A DNA stretch of 64,000 nt from Ophiura sarsii (lineage: Eukaryota > Echinodermata > Ophiuroidea > Amphilepidida > Ophiuridae). Every line of letters begins with the position of its first letter. Positions within the stretch are counted from its first letter, which is position 1. Shown here in pieces: positions 37,101-47,310 of the stretch. The notes under the pieces were generated by a model. The model was given only the letters and a program-made list of their open reading frames with translations, was not told the origin of the DNA and ran no database searches. The position numbers and the translations under genes were made by a program. The stretch covers positions 33,985,652 to 34,049,651 of the forward strand of contig CM069448.1 in NCBI GenBank assembly GCA_035610835.1, in the 5' to 3' direction.

Positions 37101-40100
37101 TTCTTCTATATGTATCACCACCTGTTGAAAGTGCATGTAAGACCGACCCAAGTTCGTCAAGAATGATTGTGTAGTTCCGCTCCGGATCACCACATCACCC
37201 ATCACTTGCTCCAGTGCTTTGTAGTAAGCCAGCATCTTGGGATAGTGGTGCTCGAGCAGTTGTTGCTCCTGTTTTATAAGAAATAACAAGTGATCAATTA
37301 ATGTTGAGCAATATCATAAAGACCGTGAATTCGTAAAGACTGGAAATAAGTAGCTAAAAAATATAACTTTACGGTCCACACTTGGTCAAAAATGGGGTAC
37401 ATTTTTTTCCACAACATTTGGGAGACATATTCAAATAATGTTATACAACATCGTCTTGTTTGTAGTCCTATAAACAAAATTGAACATAAAGGTCAATTAA
37501 AAAAAGAAAGCACGTTAATGAAAATTAACGTCAAAAACCAGTTTGTCCACAAGAAATCTTGTACGAGGATGCATTAAGCTTTTCAGATGTAGACATCTCA
37601 AAACTTCTGGCAAACCCAACAAAATTACAACGTGACTTTAGGTGATTGTAACCAGTGACCGGGACCATCCCCCACCTTTGACTATCATTCGGAGGAAAAG
37701 AAGTTTTACTTCATTTCCTTCCATCCAATTCCAAGGCGGGGGAATTGAAACCAAATTAGGTTAAATAGCACATATAGGTCCTGGAATTTCATTATAATTA
37801 TAATCGTATTTAAAACCAAAATGTACCTCATGCATGGCCAGACACGTCTCCTCTCCTATCAAATGTCATGCGGGGGAGGGGGAGGGGGGGGGGGGGGGGC
37901 TGGGGCGTCACCCCTAAAAAATACAGATGGCGTATTTTAACGTGATAGTGGACCATGTGTTACAAAAACGAGTGAATTTAGCTGGGTTTTTTTCTCTGGA
38001 TCAAACGTTCGCAAGTATTTTCGCCACTTTGTCATATTGCGATTTTGGTATGGGTCGGCCCAAAAGAGGTACCAAAAGGAAGGCATCAACTGTTTTGTCG
38101 AGAATGCCAATCACTTTGATCAATATCAGTTTACCAGGTGATTGGTATACTCCACCCATGCATGTCTTCTTCTGGAGGTCGTGGAGGGTGATTTGAATTA
38201 ATGGCCCTCCGTGCAATTAGTGTTCTATTATTCCAGACAAGATGGCAGTGGCAGCTAATCCAAAACATGGATAACCTATAATAATAGTGGGGTTTGTAAA
38301 GGATTTTGTAGTTACAAACTTCACATTACGGCCATCTTTGTTTGGCACACATGTTGGTAGGGATTTTGGATACAAGAATTTCTCAAGATGGGGTAAAATT
38401 GGGATTTAAAAAAAAAAAAAAAATTGGGGGGGGGGGGGAATTGTGTTTTTTAATCATATTTGATATATGATCTATAAACCCATTCTCTTGGTTATATAAC
38501 AAATTTTTAAATGTGTAGGAGGTTTCCTTAATATACACAATTAAAAGTGTCACAAGCAATGAAGTAACATTGAATTTAAAATTTAAAACTCATCTTATAT
38601 CGAAATTTTAAAACATATTCACAGATGAATTTTTGCTTTTGTTTTCATATAAAAATAGTAAATAATAATTCAGTATGTACTTTCTTTTGACATGTACGTG
38701 ATGATGTCTACATTATTATTATCGAACGCGCACACATGACGTATTTGTAAACGGTAATTCAAAGTCATAATAGAGTCATTATCTTGGATTCCGTGACCAA
38801 TTTCTTGATACCTTAGTTTCTTAGTGAATTTGTCAACTAGAACCACTTTAAGAGAAAATGAGCTCCCATGCACCTCTCAAAAGTGACGGGAATGTTCTTT
38901 TATAGCGCAAATTCCAAAATGGCCGCCATACAGGGGCCCAAAAATTCAAATGGCTTTAATTAAGCTAAAAAGCACACCAAATTGTTCAGCTGAGCACAAG
39001 GATTCCAAAAAAGTATAGTTTGCTCTACTTCCGATGTTTAGTTAACGAGTTATCGGGTAAAACGTAAAAGTTCGTTGACCTTTGCATATGGGGTCAAAAT
39101 TTAAACTTGCTCCGATTTTGAAAAAACAATATCTCATATTGTTCGTATGATCACAAGGATTCCAGAAATAGTTTTTTTTTACCCACCGGGAATATTTTGT
39201 GTAGGTCAAAAGGTCAAGGTATACTGACCTATATATAATCTGACCTTTTGACCCTGTATAAGGTACAACAGACACTCTAGGTGGTAAAAACTATCATTTC
39301 TGGAATCCTTGCAATCAGACGAACAATTTCAGATATAAATTTTCAATATGAGAGCAAGTTTAAATTTTGACCCCATATGCAAAGGTCAACGACCTTTGCA
39401 AACTATACTTTTTCGGAATCCTTGTGCTCAGCCTAACAATTTGGTGTACTTCTTTAGCTTAATTAAAGCTATTTGAATTTTCGATCCCCTGTATGGCGGC
39501 CATTTTGGAATTTGCGTTATAAAAGAACGTTCCCGTCACTTTTGAGAGGTGCATGGGAGCTCATTTTCTTTTAAAATGGTTCTAGTTGATAAATTCACTA
39601 AGAAACTAAGGTATCAAGAAATTGGTCGCGGAACCCAAGATAATGACTCTACTATCACACTTATCGGTTAGCTTACGTTTAAGGCCAAGTAATATAAATA
39701 CCATGTTTCTCGTCCCCGCGCGAATCAATTTTGTACGCCGCATCAATAGTTTTGCTATTTACTATTTTTAAAATAAAAATTAAAAATAATTAAAAACCCA
39801 AAAGACCGGTTTTATGATTTACAAATTCGATCAAAATTACTCCTGTATCACATTTTTACATTTTTACAACGGTATAACCATGGTATCGGGTAGAGTATAC
39901 ATAGTAAACTAATTATTTTTAATATTGTGGATTTATGGCCGCACGGCCATATTGGGAAAAAAAGCAAAAATATCAAAAATATTAAATAGTAAGTTCCCCC
40001 CTCACCGACTTTTGAAAAATGTCCGGACGAGAAACATGTTATTTATTTTTACTTGGCCTAATATGACCGAAAATCTAGGCGATACTAATGACTTTATGTA

Positions 40101-43100
40101 CGTGATGTGTTATGTCTACATTATGATTAACGAACGCGCGCGCATGACATTTGTAAACGGTAATTCAAATTCTAACGATCTCGTTAGCTTACGATTAATA
40201 TGATCGTACATGTAGGTGATAATAATGACCTAATGAATAATGAATTTTAAATGCGCGTCATGAAGGAAAATGTGTTTTTTTAATGTGTTTTTTTTTATAT
40301 TGGCCGTAACATCTCCTTTAATGCAATGGTCGTTATAGATGGAGAGCCAACAAATTATGTAGTTATTAAGTTGCATAGTGACAATTTCCTTCGAATGTTA
40401 ATTTAATAGGACAACGGAATCGTGATATCCGCCTGATTATTCTTATTATTTGATATATTGCTCTCATATTTTCGGAATAACAAGAAATCTAAGATGTTTT
40501 CTTTAAGGGTCGACCGGTGCTATTAACACCATTATATAACATCTTTTTTTCACAGTGACTTCAGTCAGTTTCAAGGTAGAAAAGAACCATTTTAATCCTA
40601 TTACTAAGACCTTAAAAATGCATTTTTGTCGATGAAAAATTATCTTTTACCGCGCGATTACCAATCTATTAGTATTACTTGTATCGTTCTTTGTTTTCTT
40701 ACATTTTTATTGCAATACCATCATAATTAACATTGTTACCATCATTTTTGTGTTAACAAGTTTCATAAACTTGAACCGTGGTATAAATGTTCAGAATGTA
40801 AAAATCTATTATTTGATCATTTTGCCCCAAAGAGTTACATAATTTCTTTAAATCCTTAATAAAGGGTTAAAAAAGTAAGCCCCCCCCCCCCCCTAAAATT
40901 TAGATTACGTTTGTTTGTATAACTCCGCATACGATTAAACGTTTTGAGTAAATGGAATGTTTATGAAGTGAGTAAACGTTTGGCTACTCATTGAAAGTTT
41001 ACCGCTTCAATATCACAGTCACATTTCCCCAAAATGATGTTTTCAGAAAAAGTGGGACTTTTCAAGATCCTATACAAGAAAGTTACAAAAATGTCTCCAA
41101 TGATTTTTTAAAATTAATTTTGATCGTCTTTAATTTCAATTAAAAGAAAGTCTCTTCTTTCTTTAGCTGGTCTTTATTTGAAATAAAAAATAAAATGATT
41201 GTTTCATGCATGACTAGCCAATGCTATCCACTATTCACGTCAATAACTTGAAATGTGCCACTTTTCGGATATCAACATTTTGGGGAAATGTGACTGTTTT
41301 AGGAACTTTGTGTGAGTAGCCAAGCGTTTTCCCTATTCATAAGTGTTTCAATCTCTCAAAACGCCAAATTTTGTAGGGATTTATGCAAACAAACTCGTAT
41401 ATAGAATCTTGAAAAACTTCATTTTGGGGAAATGCGAAAAAGTAATATTAATATTGAAGCCAGACGTTTTTCCTTTTCATAAGTGTACACTGCTAAAATG
41501 TTGAGCAAAATACGTTGCTTAATCGTTTAATCATCTGTTGGGTTAATGGTTGATTAAATTTTATTCAACATATGTAGAAATCTAGACGGCCGAGTGCACC
41601 AATGACGGGTAGCTGAAGAATAGCGCTACCTCGCTAGTAACTGAGGCGTAACCCAACATTTTGAGAGCGCCAATGCGGGGTAAGCTACTAGGCTAGTAAC
41701 TGGCGGGTAATTTACGCTAAATGTTATACCTGGCCGGACCCAAGAGTAAGTTGGGGCATAACGTTTTATGCCACAAGTCAGTCGATTCTAGCAGTAGCGT
41801 AACATTTGTTGTGAACATTGGAGGGGATGATTCGCTGATGCTGAAAGACCAACTTCGCTTGCATGCCCAGGGGATGTATATTTGAATGTGAAAGCTGAAA
41901 TATTTTATATTTTGAAAATCCATTCATGCAATTTGGGGATTTTTTTAGTCAAAATTTTGATCAACTCCTTTTGCCCATTCAAACACTAATCGCACAGACC
42001 TTGGGTCATATTTTGACCAAAATGTACTAATTGTCCAAGGATCTTAAATAATGAATAAATAAATAAATAAATAAACTTATTATTGTTTTATTAATTAAAA
42101 ACTGAAGTTTCAACATTATTGTGAGTGGAAGGGTAAAACTAGAAGAACGAAAAAAAGAAAGCATATATTGCCGTGCGTTATCTGGGGATCGAACCGGGGT
42201 CCTAGCGGTTAACAAGCGACGGACAAGGTATCCACGCCACGGAGGTATCTGTGTTATGAGATGTGTTATAATTGTATATAATTGTTTGCATCGGGTGCTT
42301 GTGTTTGTCATTAAAATTGTGCTTTTTGGTGCAATATTTGTGTGTGCCCCTCGCCCAAAATATGTTTGTAATGTCTTGATAGTCCTTCTTTTTGAAAAAG
42401 CGTTGAACAAATTCGAAATTTTTGGCCAAAGAAATACCGTCATTTTTTTGTTCGGAACGCAAGCCGACTCAACGTGATTATTTATGTTAATTATGTACAC
42501 TCACCTATGACCTAGCGAGTGACGACACATTTTAAATATTACGGAGGACCACTCACGTCAGTATTATACAATAAACTATAGGTTAACACTTTGTATATGC
42601 GACAATTTATTTTGTAAGGGGACGATGCTGATTAATGTGGATATTTACCTCGCTAGTTGCTATTCTGATGTTACTCGCCAGTTATGCTCTAAGAATTACA
42701 TCGTTAGTAAGTTATGCTACAGTTAGAGCATAACTACTAGGGAGGTAGCTTACCTCCCTATTGAGTTACCCGTCATTGGTGCACTCGGCCGCATGTGTTG
42801 TATAAAAGTAAAAACTACCCAACGTTGAGCAAAACAATTTAGTAGCAAGTTGGGGAAATCCCCGGTCAAAACTCATTTTGTTGCTAAAACATTGCGTTAA
42901 TTGTTTCAATTGGGCAACTGTTGAGTATTTGTCTCAGGCAATCACGTAACTTATGTTAATATTTACTCATGTGGTTTTTAATGATCAACTGTTGCTAAAA
43001 ATCCTCGATTCTAATGGAGAAATATTCCACTTCAGCAACTGTTCCATGAGCTGATGCAAGTTACGCACATGTGAATTTTAGGCAACTGGTGTCCTAAAAA

Positions 43101-46100
43101 AGCCAATTTCGTGATACACAATCGTCATGCATTCATCATGTTGATATCATCATGATCATGGCGTCTTGTGCACAAGCTGAGATCTCTGGATCTGGATAAA
43201 TTATAGTCTGGTAAATAAAACGGTGAATCCGCATCAACATTAGAGTGTGTGATATCTGTCTGACAGGCGTTTTGTGAGTCCGGTTTTGAATGTTTGAAGC
43301 TTGGTCTGTCAAGAAGATGATGTAATAGATCGGTCTAAATATTTGTGGTCGTCCATGGGAATAATCTTATTTCGTCATGTTCGTATGTTTTAGTCTTTGC
43401 ATGTATCACTGCTAGGTAAGGTTATTCTACTCGATGAGTGGGGCGAGAAAGCTTGAACCAGTGGCGTAGCCAGAGCTGCATTAGTATCGCTCGATACTGG
43501 AATATAAAAACGCTCCAGTATCGCTAGAAACTGGAACACAATTTGGTGTTCCAGTATCGACCGATACTGGAACAATTAAATCGTACCAGTATCGAGCGAT
43601 CCTGGCAATTTTTATGTTCCAGTATTGAATATAATACTGGTATCAGTATATGGGACCTAAAATACACTTTTCCAAGATGTTTTTAGGGGAAATCCTATAA
43701 AACAATTAAAGTATTTTTTGATTTTATTGCACTACACATAATAAACACAAATAGTTGTACAGCGATTGTGTGATTGAAACCTATTTCTTTGGTACGTTTA
43801 GAGAATCAATAATATTCTATGTATGTCTGATTATTTATCAAATTATACATTTGCTATAAATTGTTCTAAAGTAAAAGGTAGGAAACATTTTAACGTCTGT
43901 AAGAAAACTCGAGCGTAAACATGTTTTCATAATGAAAAACAACATAAAAAGTGGACATGAAACATGAAAATACCTTTGTTTGGTACTACTAAGTATTTAG
44001 CCGCTATACTTACATTCATTGCGTTCCAGTCAACAATGAAATCCGTTTGACTGTTAGGGAGATTAGTGATCGATAAAGCTGGTACAGTCAGCCCGCTGGC
44101 AGGGCCATGTTGAATTTTCTACAAATAATAAAAGTAATAATATTAATAACAAGAAGGTACCCAAAGAGAACAAATACTCCACAACAAAACTTATAAGCCT
44201 ATTGATTGAGATTATTATCGAACAGATTGCCTGTGTATGCAAGCAATCAAACAAGGAAAAAACCAAAACATACAAATAACATACCAACACCCCAACACAC
44301 AAACAAGCACCCCAACAAACATATGAATAAACAAACAAACAAATCAATATTGCTATATTGGTTTATAATGTTTAAACTATAAATTAAGTATGATATTGAA
44401 GGTTCATTATACTGATCCAGTGTAAGTATTCACGTGTACGTTTCAGATACGACTGTACAGGGATTATATAATTATGTGATAGGTCACTCCTCATACAAAA
44501 TTTCGCATACTAAGAGGATATTTTACACTCCAAAATATCCTCTAAAATCACTGTGCGCATGCGTCAACTTTGTCATCCGTCAGTCCTCTAAATGCTACAA
44601 CACGTAAAGGGCCATACAACCGTCATGGTGACGACGGCAACGTTTTGTGTTTTACCGTCGTAAAAGCGTCCGTCGTGCAAATCGAAAGCTCCCTATAACC
44701 AATATTATTGAGGACGAGTGGGGTAATATGGAGACACCATAGGCCTACTTACATAATATTTATATGCTTCTTCATGATAGTCACTGAATAAACTAATACA
44801 TCTGTCTAATTCCTCATATATTTTGGACCGATTTATGACACCGTTGAGGTTATTTGACACCGGACACGGCGTACACTGTATACACCGTATACACCAACAG
44901 AGTAATACTGCGAATGAAGAGAATATTAACCCTGTAATAAAACGGAAATATTTTGTAATTAGCATGAAAGCTTTGTACTTAACACTTTCCACGCGGCAGG
45001 CGGCTGCAGACGACATTCCAAAATTTCACAAAATGTTTAAAAAATGTCAAAATTATTGAATTTCATTAACATATTCAGAATCACCATGAGAAATGCATTG
45101 ACATAAGTACAAACATGTCTAGTATTGGGTCAGTAATCCTTGAGATAGGCTTTGAAAATTGTGAAAGGTTTCTGAAAAATCTGTTTTGTGTATGGTAAAA
45201 ATAATAGCCGCGTGGAAAGTGTTAAGCGGTCTAGGCGGATATTTTATATACATTAAATTGAGCTAGTACAGTTGCCTTGTGAACCTTTCCAAACTCAAGA
45301 ATTAAAAGCGCACTTTTCTTTCTGGCTTTTTACCCGGAATAATAGGGCCCTAAAATAGTAAGATGGGCTTGACAGAACGCTCTGACTTTACTCAGTATCA
45401 AATCCATTTGTTTTGAAGATAAAAATGAAAAAACTGTCGAAAATAAGAAAAACATTTTTTTCTCAAATTTACAAAATTCAAAGTGTATTCACGCGGTTTT
45501 TTTTCTTTTTAATGGCCAAATATACACATGTTGAAGCCTGTATTAACAAGGTCTTCTAAAATACTAGGGGGACGAGAGTTTAAGGTGGCAAAAAGATGAG
45601 AAGATTTGGAATGGATCTGTTGAATTTTGTGGAAGTTCGCAAGAGGAAAATATCATTATTTATAATTTAATTTAAATTTGTAATAATATATTTCGATGTA
45701 AATTACATGATTATGTACAGCAGTCCTTCCAGAAACAACACACTTGTGATCCTCTTGCCAACTTCCACAAAATTCAACAGATCCTTTCCAAGTCTTCTCA
45801 TCCTTTAATTAACACAATGCGAATCTTTTAGTAGAAAAGCATTCCTTAATATTTTAATTCAATAATACTGCACCAATATAGGCCGTTTTTGTTTTGTATT
45901 GCATAAATGGTAGGTTTTGATGGATAATTGTAGTCAATCGTTTTGTAAAAATAAACATCACGAACAGCCAGACGAACGAACATAACAACATGAGCCGAAT
46001 CAAAAAAAGAAATCGTGATTATTTATATTCATTGAACAAAAAGTGTAAACAATATTAATAGATAAAAAGAGAGCCTCGTTAATAAACAAACTAATGATAT

Positions 46101-46482
46101 TGTAAGTAAACAATATAATGGAACATAAAAAAGTACAAATGTAATATTAAAAAGTGTGCTCCCCAGCGGAATCGAACCCTGGATCCCGCGTGACAGTGCA
46201 GGTGACTAACCATTAAACTACAGTATCTTGTTCACAATCGTAGATGTTACAACAGTATACATCCGTTGAGATTTTCTCGGATACTGCTAAATATTAAAAT
46301 GTGATATTTAAACTACATTGTCCAATAAATTCAAGAAGAAATTCATTTAATGAAAACCGTCAAAACTCTTCAATTTATGGACCTGAATTTAATGGGACAC
46401 GCTGTACCATGCTATACATTATATAAACCATTGCTTGGACATAAAAAACGGTCTACTTACCACTGTGCCTTCGTTCGAGCAT
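33863..46482 (-). CDS. Secreted long-chain class I cytokine-like protein (gene 2), five exons
   Basis: CDS is complement(join(33863..34102, 37098..37268, 44014..44118, 44753..44931, 46461..46482)), 717 nt, 238 aa. All introns are GT-AG and the phases are 1-0-0-0, exactly as in gene 1 and in long-chain class I cytokine genes generally. The signal peptide core is GLIFSSFAVLLCW, followed by the signature IQC27-T-P-C30. Helix A (about 40-67) ends EAYKYY at the exon boundary. Exon 4 (103-159) begins EQQLLEHHYPKMLAYYK, alignable with gene 1. Exon 5 (160-238) ends with the basic amphipathic helix ALFKRSRLVLRSFVDMIA; LVLRSFVDMI resembles LILRSFKEFL of human IL-6 helix D (family knowledge). A single N-glycosylation sequon is at N41. 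The start is supported by a 22-nt exon with GTAAGT donor behind a TATA box. The assignment is by eye and not proven. Confidence 0.74.
34191..34821. mobile_element. piggyBac-like TTAA MITE, copy 1, with nested insertion
   Basis: TTAA flanks (34187-34190, 34822-34825) and ends CACTTTCCTTACGGC and GCGTGGAGAGTG. Left 220 bases match the complete copy at 44983-45221. An unrelated block of about 390 bp (from the ATAATAAT run at 34412, containing TTTATATAGCGCC) is inserted. It lies in intron 4 of gene 2. Confidence 0.78.
35149..36803. mobile_element. TA/CACTC element D with GGTTAA word arrays
   Basis: Ends CACTCTCAGAACA and complement of CACCCTCAGAACA, flanked by TA (35147-35148, 36804-36805). Arms are arrays of GGTTAA / TTAACC words (35640-36070 and 36490-36780). 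The centre has ATGGCAGACGACGG (36132, +) and, inverted, ATGGCGGACGACC (36435, -). A LINE 3' end is nested at 35206-35636. It lies in intron 4 of gene 2. Confidence 0.83.
35206..35636 (+). mobile_element. LINE 3' end nested in element D
   Basis: Encodes the last part of a non-LTR reverse transcriptase ORF: SKFQRITSRTQLYGNSFF followed by a conserved WNSLPGTVLTAPTLGAF block and a stop at 35391. A 3' UTR and a (GTAAAC)n tail at about 35592-35636 follow. It is severely 5'-truncated. Confidence 0.8.
37098..37268 (-). CDS. Gene 2 exon 4 (helix B and following)
   Basis: Acceptor TAAAACAG, donor GTAAGA, phase 0, 57 codons. LLEHHYPKMLAYYKAL aligns position by position with LLQRHYTALQSYFTVI of gene 1, the best direct evidence that the two genes are paralogues. 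Confidence 0.8.
37269..38770. other. Gene 2 intron 3, left part
   Basis: Non-coding; poly-G at about 37880-37900 and an A-run/G-run pair at about 38408-38439. No gene seen. Confidence 0.45.
38771..39651. mobile_element. Long foldback element in gene 2 intron 3
   Basis: An inverted repeat with arms of about 430 bp meets near 39211. The outer ends are TAGAGTCATTATCTTGG and CCAAGATAATGACTCTA; inner words include GACCTTTGCATATGGGGTC and its complement, and CCAAAATGGCCGCCATAC with its complement. The sequence just outside the left arm (38690-38770) recurs at 40096-40170. No coding capacity. Confidence 0.85.
39652..41487. other. Gene 2 intron 3, central part
   Basis: AT-rich; includes a related repeat flank at 40096-40170, a poly-C run at about 40880-40893, and an imperfect inverted pair around GTCACATTTCCCC (about 41020) and GGGGAAATGTGAC (about 41282). 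No gene. Confidence 0.45.
41587..42791. mobile_element. A-family TIR element, full-length copy (c)
   Basis: Both ends are CGGCCGAGTGCACCAATGAC / GTCATTGGTGCACTCGGCCG, 1205 bp. It contains an AAAT microsatellite (about 42055-42075), a tRNA-Asn-like block on the minus strand (about 42171-42245) and no transposase. It is inserted inside element E. No clear TSD. Confidence 0.85.
42171..42245 (-). pseudogene. tRNA-Asn(GTT)-like block in A-family copy (c)
   Basis: On the minus strand the order is a GGCGTGGATACC start, TTGTTAACCG (anticodon GTT in context), then GGTTCGATCCCC (B box) and a CGCACGGC end that pairs with the start. It is part of a SINE-like module ending in a TTTATTTA tail. Equivalent blocks occur in copies (b), (d) and (e). 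Confidence 0.6.
43483..43640. repeat. Palindromic CCAGTATCG array 2
   Basis: At least five hairpin units such as CCAGTATCGACCGATACTGG, immediately after a hAT-like end CAGTGGCGTAGCC at 43462. Spacers between units are short and unrelated. Confidence 0.75.
44014..44118 (-). CDS. Gene 2 exon 3 (A-B loop)
   Basis: Acceptor TTATTTGTAG, donor GTAAGT, phase 0, 35 codons (KIQHGPASGL start). Loop-like, Pro/Ser/Asn-rich, comparable in position and length with gene 1 exon 3 (41 codons) but with little sequence identity. Confidence 0.65.
44753..44931 (-). CDS. Gene 2 exon 2 (signal peptide and helix A)
   Basis: Acceptor TTTTATTACAG, donor GTAAGT; starts with two bases completing a Gly codon (phase 1) and ends phase 0 after EEAYKYY. 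It contains the IQCTPC signature shared with gene 1 exon 2. Confidence 0.78.
44983..45221. mobile_element. piggyBac-like TTAA MITE, copy 2 (complete)
   Basis: 239 bp with perfect 15-bp ends CACTTTCCACGCGGC / GCCGCGTGGAAAGTG and TTAA on both sides (44979-44982, 45222-45225). No coding frame. It lies in intron 1 of gene 2. Confidence 0.9.
45591..45805. mobile_element. Hairpin MITE in gene 2 intron 1
   Basis: Arms of about 54 bp: GATGAGAAGATTTGGAATGG...CTTGCAAGAGG-like, and CCTCTTGCCAACTTCCAC...CTTCTCATC, with a 100-bp AT-rich loop. It could transcribe into a stable hairpin, but is simplest as a foldback MITE. Confidence 0.75.
46158..46229 (-). pseudogene. tRNA-Asp(GTC)-like sequence
   Basis: The minus strand reads TTTAATGGTTAGTCACC (A-box region), CTGTCACGCGGG (anticodon loop with GTC), GGGTTCGATTCC (B box) and GGGGAGC at the 3' end, followed by a T run. 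The 5' arm (ACTGTAG) cannot pair with GGGGAGC and the anticodon stem is imperfect, so it is a tRNA pseudogene or SINE head rather than a working tRNA. It lies in intron 1 of gene 2. Confidence 0.65.
46461..46482 (-). CDS. Gene 2 exon 1 (coding part)
   Basis: ATGCTCGAACGAAGGCAC then AGTG before donor GTAAGT: seven codons plus one base, phase 1. The basic n-region (MLERRHS) continues into the hydrophobic core in exon 2, as expected for a signal peptide split by the first intron. Confidence 0.68.
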
Positions 46483-46599
46483 AATTCTAGCAGTTGTGAT
46501 TTAAATGCTGCTAGCGAAGATGGATAAGCTAAATTAGTGTGTTATATTGAATCACACTAATAATACCAAACTTTATCCAATGACAACTATTAGCTGTAG

Positions 46600-46660
46600 A
46601 ATCATTCAGATTATGTATCAATATAAAAATCGATCTTGCGTTTTATACACATGTTGCCAA
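46600..46660 (-). promoter_or_regulatory. TATA-type core promoter of gene 2
   Basis: On the minus strand TATAAAA lies at 46641-46647, about 160 bases before the ATG. A start near 46612 would give a 130-nt leader. A CRE-like ACGTCAC word lies near 46706. Inferred from sequence only. Confidence 0.5.
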
Positions 46661-47200
46661 GCGCGCACCGTCTATATACCCACCCCACCCAAGCAAACAA
46701 GTAACGTCACCCATCTAAAATTGGTATGAGTTCACCCACCTTACACTAGTTCGGGTAAATGTTGACGTGGGATTCGATTTATAACTTTAGCGTAATCCTT
46801 AATCAATTATTTTAGTCGCATAAAACGTGGATACGCAAATAGAATGTCGAAGTTAAGGTTTTTATTTCATACGCAATACCATGAATTGTGGGGACTAATT
46901 ACGATGTTTCAATTAATAACCCATCAATCAGGATCATGGCGAACCATTAGCCTTCCATATTTCATCGTTGGAAAAGGTGTAAAGACTGTAACCATATACA
47001 ATTATAAAACCCTTATTACAATTTTTTATTTCATAACCAGTAATTTCTTAACGCAACAAAAGTAACCGTGTTCGTCATTCAAATCGGTGGTACTTTTCAA
47101 TGAAAGAAATTAGAAACCCCAAATAAATTGCTTTTGGGAACCAATTTAATGTATTTTACGGACATAAGGAAACATTTGTAGTTTTTTGTTACAGTCTGTA
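46661..47200. other. Upstream flank of gene 2
   Basis: The open frame at 46844-47065 has no recognisable domain. No other gene seen. Confidence 0.4.
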
Positions 47201-47204
47201 CTTT

Positions 47205-47310
47205 TATCGTTCAATACTGGTAGTCGATGTTCCAGTATCGGTCGATGCTGGCAGTTTGCCTATGTGTACCAGTATCGCCCGATACTTGAACATAAAATTG
47301 ATCCAGTATT
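47205..47310. repeat. Palindromic CCAGTATCG array 3
   Basis: Two to three units, for example CCAGTATCGGTCGATGCTGG at 47231-47250 and ACCAGTATCGCCCGATACTT shortly after. A lone degenerate unit (CCAGTATACAGCAATACTGG) is at about 48677-48697. Confidence 0.7.

Larger units (their letters stand above)
41488..43092. mobile_element. TA/CACTGC element E, split by an A-family element
   Basis: Begins TA then CACTGCTAAAATGTTGAGC (TA at 41486-41487). It resumes at 42792 with TGTTGTATAAAAGTAAAAAC, which continues the same sequence found uninterrupted (complemented) at about 59445-59480 in element B. Words of the CAACTGTTG type recur. The far end is not identified. ATGGCGTCTTGTGC at 43158 lies just beyond the aligned part. 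Confidence 0.75.

Noticed and set aside
46158..46229. A functional tRNA-Asp gene
   Set aside because: The acceptor stem does not pair and the anticodon stem is imperfect, although the A and B boxes are recognisable.
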